26,513 bases of DNA from Nitrospirota bacterium (GTDB lineage: Bacteria; Nitrospirota; JAOUDF01), in assembly GCA_029859385.1 (NCBI GenBank), contig JAOUDF010000011.1:1-26513 (forward strand), given 5' to 3'. The translations under genes and the position numbers were made by a program. Positions 8,348 through 16,121 of the stretch are shown here, piece by piece (position 1 is the stretch's first letter; the number at the start of each line of letters is the position of its first letter). The notes below the pieces were generated by a model. That model saw only the letters and a list, made by a program, of their open reading frames with translations. It had not been told where the DNA came from and ran no database searches.

Positions 8348-8647
8348 ATGAAGGACATGAAAATAAACGGATTACAGCCGGGCAATATAACTCCGGGAAG
8401 CAAATCCCCCCTCCAGAAACCCGACGGCAAGGGCTTCGGTGAGGCGCTGAAGGAGGCGATCCAGGAGGTAAATACCCTTCAGGCGAACGCCGACCAGTCG
8501 ATCAAGGATCTCACCACGGGCAAGGTGAAAGACATTCACGAGACGATGATCGCCATGCAGAAGGCCGACGTCGCGTTTCAGACCATGATGCAGGTCAGGA
8601 ACAAGATCGTCGAGAGCTACCAGGAGATCATGCGGACGCAGGTGTAA
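8348..8647 (+). CDS. fliE: Flagellar hook-basal body protein FliE
   Basis: The 99-residue protein shows the FliE pattern: a variable N-terminus, FGEALKEAIQEVNTLQANAD in the middle, then DIHETMIAMQKADVAFQTMM and a terminal VRNKIVESYQEIMRTQV. FliE joins the MS-ring to the rod and is needed for export of rod proteins. The ATG has AGGAG eight bases upstream. It follows flgC by 54 bases and precedes fliF by 69 bases, a gap containing a palindrome. Identification rests on the conserved C-terminal half and gene order. Confidence 0.95.
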   Translation: MKDMKINGLQPGNITPGSKSPLQKPDGKGFGEALKEAIQEVNTLQANADQSIKDLTTGKVKDIHETMIAMQKADVAFQTMMQVRNKIVESYQEIMRTQV

Positions 8648-8658
8648 GAGGCTGGCGC

Positions 8659-8688
8659 ATAGCGTGTAGCATTCAATCACAACGCTAT
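8659..8688. repeat. Inverted repeat in the fliE-fliF gap
   Basis: ATAGCGT (8659-8665) and ACGCTAT (8682-8688) form a perfect 7-bp stem with a 16-base loop, in the gap before the fliF ribosome-binding site. No T-run follows, so it is not a standard terminator. It could be an mRNA stability or processing hairpin. Confidence 0.4.
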
Positions 8689-8716
8689 ACCCGCTGCGCT
8701 GCTATCAGGAGGTACC

Positions 8717-10321
8717 ATGGCATTCATTGACCAGCTTCGTACAGTATTGGGCAACTTGACAACAGGACAGAAGATCACCATGGCAGTGGTCTTCGCCCTT
8801 TCGATGCTCGCTTTTGGCGGCCTGCTCTACTGGGCGAACAAGCCCGACTATCAGGTACTTTACGCCAACCTCAGCCCCGATGATGCAGGGACCGTTATCG
8901 CCAAGCTGAAGGAACAGCGGGTTCCCTACGAGCTCTCCGGTGGTGGGACCGTTGTCTCCGTCCCGGCGGCCCAGGTGTATGAAACAAGGTTGCAACTGGC
9001 CAGCCAGGGACTTCCCCAGGGCGCGGGGGTAGGGTTCGAGATCTTTGACAAGACCCAGCTCGGCATGACCGACTTTGTACAGAAGATGCACTTCCAGCGG
9101 GCGCTTCAGGGCGAACTTACCCGCACCATCCTCCAGCTTTCCGAAGTAGTCCAGGCCAGGGTCCATATTGCCCTGCCCGAAAAATCGCTCTTTATCGACC
9201 AGGAAAAGAAGCCTACGGCATCGGTCGTCCTCAAGCTCAAGGGAGGCGCGTTGCTGAGCCGCGATCAGGTCAACGGCATCGTCCATCTTGTGGCCAGCAG
9301 TGTTGAAGGACTGGCCCCTTCCGGCGTTACGGTAGTTGACATGCACGGGAAGATCCTGTCGGCCAACTCCGACGACTCGGCCATCGGCAGGATGACCACC
9401 TCGCAGCTCGAATACCAGCGAAAGATCGAGAAGGACCTGGAGAAGCAGGTCCAGACGATGTTCGAGGGGATTATGGGCCCCGGCAAGGCTATTACCCGGG
9501 TAACGGCATCCCTTGACTTCTCCCAGATTGAACAGACCGAGGAGAAGTATGACCCTGACACCATTGCAATAAGGAGTGAGCAGCGCTCCGAGGAGAAATC
9601 GTCAAACACCTCGACACCCAAGGGAGTTCCGGGGGTAAGGTCAAATCTCGGCACGGCAACGGCCGAGGTAGGAGGAACCAACTCCCAGTCAGGACGCAGC
9701 GGAGAGACCATCAACTATGAGGTCAGCAAGACCGTGAGGCATTCCGTGCTGCCGGTAGGCAAGATCGAGAAGCTTTCCGTGGCCGTTGTCCTTGACGGTA
9801 CTTACAAGGTCAGCAAGGATGCCCAAGGCAAAGAGACCCGGGAATATGCACCGCTCTCGAAGACCCAGCTCGACCAGTACCAGAAGCTTGTCGCCAACGC
9901 CGTAGGGCTTGATCCTCAACGGGGCGACCTTCTTCAGGTTACCAACGTCCCCTTCGAGACCGCGGTGGACGGCGAGGCGATGACCGCCAAGTCTCCCCTT
10001 GATACGAGGGCACTTATCATGGCCGGCGCCAAATACGGTACCATCGCCCTGATAAGCATCCTTCTTATCCTGTTCGTCGTGAAACCTATCGTCGGTGCGT
10101 TGACCACCCCTAGAAAAACAGGTAAAGGGACATCGCTTCCCGCCGGGAAGACCGCTGAACAACTGGAGGCCGAAATAAGGGCGAAAATGACGGCGGAAGA
10201 AACCCCTACACCGGAAGCGATCGCCAGGGAGGCAGTGAAGCGACAGCTGACTGAATCGGCCCAGAAGAGCCCGGAAGATTTCAGCGGCCTGTTAAAGATA
10301 TGGGTGGAGGAAGGGAAGTAA
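8717..10321 (+). CDS. fliF: Flagellar MS-ring protein FliF
   Basis: The 534-residue protein has two membrane segments, one near residues 21-40 and one near 435-455 (the latter in ALISILLILFVVKPIV), flanking a large periplasmic region, as in FliF. The first ring-building domain contains YQVLYANLSPDDAGTVIAKL and the conserved GVGFEIFDKTQLGMTDFVQ. A low-complexity Ser/Thr/Gly-rich linker near 290-330 matches the family's variable region. The cytoplasmic tail (EDFSGLLKIWVEEGK) is the expected FliG-binding end. FliF forms the MS-ring in the inner membrane and houses the export gate. AGGAGGT precedes the ATG, and fliG follows after three bases. Confidence 0.97.
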   Translation: MAFIDQLRTVLGNLTTGQKITMAVVFALSMLAFGGLLYWANKPDYQVLYANLSPDDAGTVIAKLKEQRVPYELSGGGTVVSVPAAQVYETRLQLASQGLPQGAGVGFEIFDKTQLGMTDFVQKMHFQRALQGELTRTILQLSEVVQARVHIALPEKSLFIDQEKKPTASVVLKLKGGALLSRDQVNGIVHLVASSVEGLAPSGVTVVDMHGKILSANSDDSAIGRMTTSQLEYQRKIEKDLEKQVQTMFEGIMGPGKAITRVTASLDFSQIEQTEEKYDPDTIAIRSEQRSEEKSSNTSTPKGVPGVRSNLGTATAEVGGTNSQSGRSGETINYEVSKTVRHSVLPVGKIEKLSVAVVLDGTYKVSKDAQGKETREYAPLSKTQLDQYQKLVANAVGLDPQRGDLLQVTNVPFETAVDGEAMTAKSPLDTRALIMAGAKYGTIALISILLILFVVKPIVGALTTPRKTGKGTSLPAGKTAEQLEAEIRAKMTAEETPTPEAIAREAVKRQLTESAQKSPEDFSGLLKIWVEEGK

Positions 10322-10324
10322 CCC

Positions 10325-11341
10325 ATGGCCACTTCAAGGTCAATGATACTCAAACCGCTGCAGAAGGTGGCGGTAGTGCTTATCAGCCTGGGTGAAGAAG
10401 CTTCCGGCCAGGTACTTAAGCACTTCAAGGAGAGTGACGCGGAAGAGATCGCCGCGGCAATCACCGAGATGGAGCAGGTCCCTTCCGAGGTTGTGGGAAG
10501 CGTCCTCGACGAGTTTCACAAGATCGCCGTAGCCCACGGACACGTCAAGCGCGGCGGATTCGGCTACGCGGAAAATATGCTTATCAAGGCCTTTGGCCCG
10601 GCCAAGGCAGCCAAGATCATATCGAGCCTCAAGGGAACTGCCGGGGCAGTTCCCTTCAAGACCCTGCACAAGGTGGATGCCGGCCAGCTGCTCGAACTGA
10701 TCAAAGGTGAACACCCACAGACCATCGCGGTGATACTCGCCTATCTCGATCCGGACCAGGGCGGCTTCATCCTCAAGGGGCTGCCCAACGAAATACAGTC
10801 CGATGTCGTATTCCGCCTGGCCAACCTGGACAAGACCTCCCAGGAGATGGTCGACGAGGTGGACAAGATCCTCCAGGGAAGGATCAAGGCGCTGGGCGCT
10901 ACCAAGCAGTACCGGGCCGGCGGCGTTGATACCGTGGTCGAGCTTCTTAACCGGGTGGACAAGGAGTCGGAAAAGAGCATCCTCGAGACGATCGAGGCCA
11001 AGGATACGATGCTGGGCGAGGAGATCCGGAAAAAGATGTTCGTCTTCGACGACCTGGTCCTGGTCGACGACCGCGGTATCCAGAAGATACTCAAGCATGT
11101 GGAGACCAAGGACCTCATTATCGCCCTCAAGGGGGCGGAAGAGGCGATCAGGGAGAAGATCCTCAAGAACATGTCCCAGCGCGCGGCGAACAATATCCGC
11201 GAAGAGATGGAACTTCTCGGCCCGATCAGGGTAAAAGATGTGGAGGCCGGCCAGCAGGTGGTTATGAAGGTGGCAAGAAAGCTGGAAGAAGACGGCGAGA
11301 TCGTCATCAGCGGCAGGGGTGGCGAAGAGGTCTTTGTATAG
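10325..11341 (+). CDS. fliG: Flagellar motor switch protein FliG
   Basis: The 338-residue rotor protein carries the N-terminal FliF-binding domain, the middle domain with the EHPQTIAVILAYLDP motif (the family's EHPQxIAxIL), and the C-terminal torque domain containing KKMFVFDDLVLVDDRGIQKIL, whose charged residues meet the stator. FliG links the MS-ring to FliM/FliN and converts stator force and CheY-P signals into rotation and reversal. It starts three bases after the fliF stop. The acidic tail EDGEIVISGRGGEEVFV fits the family's usual end. Full length, with no anomaly. Confidence 0.97.
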   Translation: MATSRSMILKPLQKVAVVLISLGEEASGQVLKHFKESDAEEIAAAITEMEQVPSEVVGSVLDEFHKIAVAHGHVKRGGFGYAENMLIKAFGPAKAAKIISSLKGTAGAVPFKTLHKVDAGQLLELIKGEHPQTIAVILAYLDPDQGGFILKGLPNEIQSDVVFRLANLDKTSQEMVDEVDKILQGRIKALGATKQYRAGGVDTVVELLNRVDKESEKSILETIEAKDTMLGEEIRKKMFVFDDLVLVDDRGIQKILKHVETKDLIIALKGAEEAIREKILKNMSQRAANNIREEMELLGPIRVKDVEAGQQVVMKVARKLEEDGEIVISGRGGEEVFV

Positions 11342-11350
11342 AGGTAGATC

Positions 11351-12052
11351 ATGTCAAACATTATCAAGGCTCATGATTCTTCGGCGCAGGAACTGAAACC
11401 GTTTGAAGCGGAAGAGGCCGTAGTTCTGAGTGAATTCGTTGAACCGGAAGAGGGTATCTACGAGTTCTCGGATAGCGATCCGGTCACGTCAGCGGAACAA
11501 AAGGCCGTCGCCATCGTCGACAAGGCAATGAAAAGGGCCAGGGAGATTGAGCAGCAGGCCTTCGAGCGGGGATACCAGACAGGAGAGAAGGCCGCCCGCG
11601 AAAATATGCAGAGACAGATCACCGATATCGCTGTACGATTCGGAGATGCTCTTACAGAGCTTTCCGACCTGGAAGACAAGATCTTCCGGCAGTCGGAACT
11701 CAACATGGTTGATCTCATCCTGCGAATCGCTCGAAAGGTAGTTGATCGGGAGGTATTGATCCAGCCCGACATCGCCCTCGAAATGGTACGGCAGTGTGTT
11801 ACGCGTGTCAGCGGAAGCCCTTTTATCCGGGTACGCGTCAGTCCGGAAGACTACTCTCATATCTACGACTTCAAAACCAGCATCCCGATCAACCCTGATC
11901 GCGTCAAGAGTTTTACCATTGAAGCCGACCCCGCCATCGAGACCGGAGGGTGTATAGTAGAAACTAACTCGGGAAGCGTGGACGCAAGGATCGGCAAACA
12001 GTTCTCCGAGATTACCAAGTCATTACTGGGGCTGCAGAATGAAGACCATTGA
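11351..12052 (+). CDS. fliH: Flagellar assembly protein FliH (ATPase regulator)
   Basis: The 233-residue product has a variable acidic N-terminus, a helical segment with small-residue spacing (AVAIVDKAMKRAREIEQQAF and the following GYQTGEKAARENM), and a conserved C-terminal domain (VDREVLIQPDIALEMVRQCV ... GGCIVETNSGSVDARIGKQF) typical of FliH/YscL. FliH dimers bind the FliI ATPase and dock it on the export apparatus. The gene overlaps fliI by 14 bases, implying translational coupling that fits their stoichiometric complex. The N-terminal half cannot be aligned by eye, which is normal for this family. Confidence 0.92.
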   Translation: MSNIIKAHDSSAQELKPFEAEEAVVLSEFVEPEEGIYEFSDSDPVTSAEQKAVAIVDKAMKRAREIEQQAFERGYQTGEKAARENMQRQITDIAVRFGDALTELSDLEDKIFRQSELNMVDLILRIARKVVDREVLIQPDIALEMVRQCVTRVSGSPFIRVRVSPEDYSHIYDFKTSIPINPDRVKSFTIEADPAIETGGCIVETNSGSVDARIGKQFSEITKSLLGLQNEDH

Positions 12053-13370
12053 TCTGGACAAATACGGAGCGCTTCTCGACCGTACCGAAACCGTAAAGAT
12101 GAACGGCCGAGTGACCCAGGTGATCGGCCTGCTGGTGGAATCTCACGGTCCGGCGGTATCGGTTGGGGAACTCTGCCTTATCCATTCAAAGCTCAGTGAC
12201 CCTGAAGAACCCATCCTGGCGGAGGTCGTCGGATTCAAACCCAACTCCGTTCTGCTCATGCCCCTTGGAGATATTGCGGGCATAGGTCCGGGAAGCATCG
12301 TTGAACGTAGCTCGCGGGCGGCGTCGATGCGTGTTGGCCGCGGCCTGCTGGGGCGCATACTCGACGGTCTTGGCAATCCATTGGACGGCCAGCCCCTGAC
12401 TGATGTCCGTCAGGAATACCCCATATACCACCCCCCCCTGAATCCGCTGCTCAGGAAGAGGATCACCGAGCCCCTGGGCACCGGCATCAAATGTATCGAC
12501 GGGCTGCTGACCCTGGGCAAAGGGCAGCGCGTGGGCATATTCGCCGGAAGCGGCGTCGGGAAAAGCACTCTTTTGGGCATGATTGCCCGAAACTCTTCCG
12601 CCGATGTCAACGTCATCGCCCTTATTGGAGAGCGCGGCAGGGAGGTTAACGATTTTCTCGAGCGTGACCTCGGCAAAGAAGGGCTCATGCGTTCGGTGGT
12701 TGTTGCCGCCACCTCAGACCAAAGCCCCCTTGTGCGCATGCGCGGCGCTTTCGTGGCAACCGCCATCGCCGAATATTTCCGGGACCAGGGCGCCAATGTA
12801 TTTCTGATGATGGACTCGGTGACCCGTTTCGCCATGTCCCACCGGGAAATAGGGCTGGCGGTAGGTGAGCCGCCGACTACCAAGGGTTATACCCCGTCGG
12901 TCTTTGCAACCCTTCCCAAGCTGCTGGAGCGGGCCGGCAACGCCGACGGACCGGGCAGTATTACAGGGCTCTACACCGTGCTCGTAGAAGCCGATGACAT
13001 GAATGACCCCATCGCCGACGCAGCCCGGTCGATCCTCGACGGCCATATCGTCCTCTCCCGTGATCTGGCGACCAGAAACCATTTCCCCGCCATCGATGCC
13101 CTTGAAAGCATCAGTCGTCTGATGCCCGACATCGTCAGCCGGGAACATTATGCAGGGAACCAGAGACTGCGACAGACTCTTGCCGCCTATAGAAAATCGG
13201 AAGACCTTATCAATATCGGAGCCTATGTGGCAGGGAGCAGCAAGGACATCGACTACGCTATTTCCATGTACGATCCGATCAACAACTACCTAAGACAAGC
13301 AACAGACGTTCATGTGCGCTATAATGATGCGGTACAGGAGTTGACTACCTTGTTCCCTCCTGCAAACTAA
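12039..13370 (+). CDS. fliI: Flagellum-specific export ATPase FliI
   Basis: The 443-residue protein is related to F1 beta subunits. Walker A is AGSGVGKST (169-177), Walker B is VFLMMD (254-259), and SVTRFAMSHREIGLAVGEPP (260-279) is the conserved flagellar/type III signature. It forms a hexamer with FliH and FliJ that energises and primes export of flagellar subunits at the cytoplasmic face. Its ATG lies inside the end of fliH, and fliJ follows after ten bases. Length and motifs are standard. Residues ERGREVND (198-205) fit the flagellar rather than the virulence branch only weakly, but the gene context settles the call. Confidence 0.97.
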   Translation: MKTIDLDKYGALLDRTETVKMNGRVTQVIGLLVESHGPAVSVGELCLIHSKLSDPEEPILAEVVGFKPNSVLLMPLGDIAGIGPGSIVERSSRAASMRVGRGLLGRILDGLGNPLDGQPLTDVRQEYPIYHPPLNPLLRKRITEPLGTGIKCIDGLLTLGKGQRVGIFAGSGVGKSTLLGMIARNSSADVNVIALIGERGREVNDFLERDLGKEGLMRSVVVAATSDQSPLVRMRGAFVATAIAEYFRDQGANVFLMMDSVTRFAMSHREIGLAVGEPPTTKGYTPSVFATLPKLLERAGNADGPGSITGLYTVLVEADDMNDPIADAARSILDGHIVLSRDLATRNHFPAIDALESISRLMPDIVSREHYAGNQRLRQTLAAYRKSEDLINIGAYVAGSSKDIDYAISMYDPINNYLRQATDVHVRYNDAVQELTTLFPPAN

Positions 13371-13380
13371 GAGGTGTATC

Positions 13381-13824
13381 GTGGCTTTTGAGTTTCGTTT
13401 CGAGACAGTGCTTAACCAGCGTGACTGGGCGCAGAAAAAGGCGGAGAAGGAACTCGCCGAAGTTCAAACTCTCATCGCCCGGGAAAAAACGCGGCTCGAA
13501 AACCTCCTTTCGGCCCTCGCCGCCTCCCGAAATGAACTACGCAACAACCAGCAGACAAGGATCGAAGAGGTCAAGCTCTACTCTACATTTCACGATGACC
13601 TTAAAAACGAGATTGTCCGCCAGGAAGAACGTATCAACCAGCTCATGAGGCTTGATGCCGAAAAAAGACAGGCTCTGCTGAAAGCCAGCGGCGAGAAAAA
13701 AGCCATGGAAACACTGAAGGAAAAAGACCTTCTGTGCTTCAACAAGCAGCTGCAGAAAAAAGAAGAAAAGTTCATCGACGAAATATCGATGATCGCTCAA
13801 AACCACAAGATGGCGGGACGGTAA
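13381..13824 (+). CDS. fliJ: Flagellar export stalk/chaperone protein FliJ
   Basis: The 147-residue product begins FEFRFETVLNQRDWAQKKAE, matching the FliJ start (xFRLxxVLxxRxxxExxA), and continues as one long charged coiled coil without Gly or Pro breaks. FliJ sits in the centre of the FliI hexamer like the gamma subunit of F1 and cycles chaperones. The start is GTG, with GAGGTG six bases upstream. It closes the fliF-J block. A probable FliA-type promoter follows in the next gap, so this may be the last gene of the early transcript, although no terminator is obvious. Confidence 0.9.
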   Translation: MAFEFRFETVLNQRDWAQKKAEKELAEVQTLIAREKTRLENLLSALAASRNELRNNQQTRIEEVKLYSTFHDDLKNEIVRQEERINQLMRLDAEKRQALLKASGEKKAMETLKEKDLLCFNKQLQKKEEKFIDEISMIAQNHKMAGR

Positions 13825-13913
13825 CTTCCCGCTCTCCTCAGCTCGGTACCGCCAGGGTATTAGACCGCCCCTGTCAGTCCGGCCAGCCTTCCGCAAACAG
13901 ATAAAGAATTCTC

Positions 13914-13941
13914 TAAAGTTTACTTTCTGTTACGCCGATCT
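13914..13941 (+). promoter_or_regulatory. Sigma-28 (FliA) type promoter before the MotE-like gene
   Basis: TAAAGTTT (13914-13921) matches the -35 element exactly, and GCCGATCT (13934-13941) matches the first six of eight -10 positions. The spacer is 12 bases, against the usual 11, which is tolerated. Transcription would begin near 13948. A CCGGG/CCCGG hairpin (13955-13972) lies in the predicted leader. The rest of the 13825-14001 gap shows nothing recognisable. Confidence 0.7.
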
Positions 13942-14001
13942 CTGTATTACCAAGCCGGGGGTTTTTGCCCGGAAAGAAGAAATTTGACAGAGGTATCACG
14001 A

Positions 14002-14556
14002 ATGCGCCCTCATCTCGACAGACAGAAAATGCCTGTAATAATTGGTCTTTTTCTGTTTTCATTATTATTCACTCCAAGCTATGGACAGGATCCACCAGCA
14101 AAGGCCGGAGAAACCGGTGCGACGGAGCAACAGGACAGGAGCCCGTTGGCCGAGAGCCTTGCCCGCAAAGAGGCCGAGCTGAAAAAGCGGGAAGAGGCCC
14201 TGAAGGTAGAAGAGGAGCGAATTGCCCAGGTAAAGAAAGGTATCGCGGATGAACTGGCAAAACTCGACGCGGCGAGGAAAGATATCGAAAAGCTGCTTGA
14301 AGACAACAGGGCATTACTGGGAATCGCCGACGATGTCAGGGAAAAAAACCTGAAGAGACTTGCAAAGATATTTGATTCGATGCCCGCTGAACAGCTGGCG
14401 CCCGTAGTGGAAAAGCTCGACATCAACCTTCTCCTGCAGGTTGTTTCCAGGATGAAACCCAAGCAGGCTGCCAAGGTCATGGCAGTCCTCAGCCCGGAGC
14501 TTTCAGCCAGGATTAGCGGGAAAATGGGGAAGGCTGAACCGCTCAAGGAACAATAG
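14002..14556 (+). CDS. MotE-like flagellar protein (MgtE N-domain-like)
   Basis: The 184-residue protein has an N-terminal hydrophobic segment at about 11-28 ending in a plausible cleavage or anchor (PSYGQ), a long Glu/Lys/Ala coiled coil at about 50-110, and a C-terminal helical domain (IFDSMPAEQLAPVVEKLDI ... VVSRMKPKQAAKVMAVLSP) resembling the MgtE intracellular N domain. This layout is that of MotE-family proteins, periplasmic chaperones of the MotB/MotC stator components, usually coded next to fliJ. I chose ATG 14002 with AGAGG ten bases upstream; an in-frame TTG at 13984 and an ATG at 14047 are alternatives. It is separated from fliJ by its own FliA-type promoter. Function is by family and position. 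Confidence 0.75.
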   Translation: MRPHLDRQKMPVIIGLFLFSLLFTPSYGQDPPAKAGETGATEQQDRSPLAESLARKEAELKKREEALKVEEERIAQVKKGIADELAKLDAARKDIEKLLEDNRALLGIADDVREKNLKRLAKIFDSMPAEQLAPVVEKLDINLLLQVVSRMKPKQAAKVMAVLSPELSARISGKMGKAEPLKEQ

Positions 14557-14606
14557 AACAACGCTGCGTTTATTTATATTTCTGACAATGCAGAGGAGGA
14601 ATAGTT

Positions 14607-15110
14607 ATGGATGTTGCGGCAAAATCCTATTATGAAGAAAAACTGGTCTGCTTCGAGCTGGCGGGTGAGGTCTTCGGAGTCCCCATCTCCATGGTCCAGG
14701 AGATTATCCGGATGCAGGAAATCACGGAGATCCCCAGAGCACCCGAATTTGTCGAGGGGGTTATCAATCTTCGTGGTAAAATAATCCCTGTCATCGATTT
14801 GAGAAAGCGTTTTGGCCTGGGCATGGGAGAGCAGACCAAGAATACGCGGATAGTCGTGATCAAGGTCGGGGAGATCACGGTTGGCATGGTAGTAGATGCC
14901 GTATCCGAGGTTATCAAGCTCAACGACGAGGATATCGAACCACCGTCTCCCATCGTTGCCAGCCTTGATGCTGAATATATCAAGGGGGTGGGGAAGATCG
15001 AGAGCAAGCTGATCATTCTCCTCGATACCGAGAAGATACTTTCTCATCAGGAAAAGGCCGGGCTTCAACTGGCTACTTCGGATGCCCCGGCGGGGCTTAT
15101 CGAAGGATAA
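14607..15110 (+). CDS. cheW: Chemotaxis coupling protein CheW
   Basis: The 167-residue protein is a single CheW domain: LVCFELAGEVFGVPISMVQEI near the start, EITEIPRAPEFVEGVINLRG, then IIPVIDLRKRFGL and VVDAVSEVIKL. CheW bridges methyl-accepting chemoreceptors and CheA in the membrane-associated array. AGGAGG lies about eight bases before the ATG. It follows the MotE-like gene by 50 bases and is separated from cheA by a four-gene insert, so the CheA-CheW pair is split in this locus. The C-terminal tail of about 15 residues (LQLATSDAPAGLIEG) goes beyond the core domain. Confidence 0.95.
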   Translation: MDVAAKSYYEEKLVCFELAGEVFGVPISMVQEIIRMQEITEIPRAPEFVEGVINLRGKIIPVIDLRKRFGLGMGEQTKNTRIVVIKVGEITVGMVVDAVSEVIKLNDEDIEPPSPIVASLDAEYIKGVGKIESKLIILLDTEKILSHQEKAGLQLATSDAPAGLIEG

Positions 15111-15169
15111 GCAAAGGCATCCAGCATCGAAGCAAGCGTCCATCATGCGGCAATAAAGACCGCCAAGGC

Positions 15170-15210
15170 TTTCTCTCAACGAGAGGAGGGTTGCCCGTTC
15201 CTTACGGCAA
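15170..15210 (+). other. Two adjacent hairpins in the cheW-receiver gap
   Basis: In transcript sense, CTCTC/GAGAG (15173-15177 and 15181-15185) forms a tight hairpin with an AAC loop, extendable by wobble pairs to 15170-15188. TTGCCCGT and ACGGCAA (15191-15198 and 15204-15210) form a second one with a single bulge. No T-run follows, so they do not look like a terminator. They may be a leader structure or a processing site. Confidence 0.4.
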
Positions 15211-15264
15211 GGAAGCATATCAATAAGGTAACGCCTGTTGACAACAGACCAGGTCAATACCCCG

Positions 15265-15289
15265 GTGGAAATTCGACTATATTTTCCAC
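15265..15289. promoter_or_regulatory. Dyad in an AT-rich region before the first receiver gene
   Basis: GTGGAAA (15265-15271) and TTTCCAC (15283-15289) form a perfect 7-bp inverted repeat with an 11-base spacer. An AT-rich stretch follows (TATATATATTAATATTG within 15295-15311), unlike the flanking coding DNA, with several TATA-type -10 candidates. It is a candidate operator/promoter for the receiver-PilZ-receiver-kinase genes. No convincing -35 is visible. Confidence 0.35.
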
Positions 15290-15331
15290 TGTGCTATATA
15301 TATTAATATTGATTACGGAGAGACAACCGAA

Positions 15332-15697
15332 ATGCCGGCGCAAGAAATCCTGATAGTAGATGATGAGGAAGTAGTCCTGGAAATGGTCAAGGAAGCGCTG
15401 GAGTTCAACGGTTACAAAACGCGCCTTGCAAGAAACGGTGTAGAAGGGGTGATTGCCTTGCTGGACCAAAGAGAATCCATAGGCTTCATCCTCATGGACA
15501 TCAAGATGCCCCGCCTAAACGGAGTTGACGCCCTCAGGATTATGAGAAAGATCGCACCGAATATCCCAGTCATCACCTTCACAGGGCATGCCGAATCGGG
15601 CGAGATGTCTGAAACCGTCCGCCTGGGGGCTATTACCTGCATGACCAAGCCGTTCAAGGTAGAAGAGTTGCTGGGTACTCTTAAAAAATATCTTTAA
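15332..15697 (+). CDS. Single-domain response regulator (receiver)
   Basis: The 121-residue protein is one receiver domain with the acidic pair Asp10-Asp11, phospho-acceptor Asp56 (ILMDIKMP), Thr84 and Lys106 (MTKPFK), so it should be phosphorylatable. There is no output domain. GGAGAG lies about ten bases before the ATG. It is the first gene of a four-gene insert between cheW and cheA. It shares the segment FTGHxxxGxMSET (83-95) with the second receiver of the insert, so they are probably duplicates. It could receive phosphate from the membrane kinase coded downstream or from CheA, and act on the motor or as a phosphate sink; partners are unproven. Confidence 0.9.
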   Translation: MPAQEILIVDDEEVVLEMVKEALEFNGYKTRLARNGVEGVIALLDQRESIGFILMDIKMPRLNGVDALRIMRKIAPNIPVITFTGHAESGEMSETVRLGAITCMTKPFKVEELLGTLKKYL

Positions 15698-15708
15698 CGG
15701 GAGGAACC

Positions 15709-16077
15709 ATGAAGAAATCTCCTGACAAACCATCGGAGCGGCGGCTTTTTTACCGCCTTGATTCTTCAGTTGCGGTGCTCCGCACCTTTCTGGACCATGA
15801 GAACGACCTGCGACGGGATGGTGTCATTGCTCGAAACGTGAGCGCCGGCGGGATACTTTTCATTAACAACGAATCCCTGCCGGTGGGATGTGTTTCGGAA
15901 CTTGAGCTTTATCTTCCCGACGGCCAGAAACCGATTGTAGCGCTTGGAAGGGTCGTGCGAGTGGAAGAGCTGGAATCGGAGAACGGCGGGCATGTGTATG
16001 AGACCGGTGTACAATTTCTCCATCTTCAGGAATCGGAGACGACTCGTCTCCACCGCTTCTGTAATCATGCTGAGTGA
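15709..16077 (+). CDS. PilZ-domain protein, predicted c-di-GMP receptor
   Basis: The 122-residue protein is a single PilZ domain. The c-di-GMP-binding motifs are intact: RxxxR at Arg12-Arg16 (RLFYR) and NxSxxG at Asn43-Ser45-Gly48 (NVSAGG). GGAGG lies five bases before the ATG, and the gene follows the first receiver by 11 bases. PilZ proteins near flagellar genes, like YcgR, often slow or bias the motor when c-di-GMP rises, but this one has no YcgR N-domain. Its setting between two receivers and a kinase suggests that c-di-GMP and phospho-signals are integrated. The effector target is unknown. Confidence 0.9.
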   Translation: MKKSPDKPSERRLFYRLDSSVAVLRTFLDHENDLRRDGVIARNVSAGGILFINNESLPVGCVSELELYLPDGQKPIVALGRVVRVEELESENGGHVYETGVQFLHLQESETTRLHRFCNHAE

Positions 16078-16121
16078 GGGCTTTTTCAAACAACCATACG
16101 TCAGGAAAAGAGGGGGAATTT

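Noticed and set aside
13955..13972. Terminator after fliJ
   Set aside because: The CCGGG/CCCGG hairpin is not followed by a T-run and lies downstream of the predicted FliA-type start site.
15150..15215. c-di-GMP (GEMM-type) riboswitch before the receiver/PilZ genes
   Set aside because: GGGCAA-like and AAAGCC-like fragments appear only on the minus strand, and the core tetraloop receptor and GACGCAAAGCC-type segment are missing. Kept only as unexplained hairpins.
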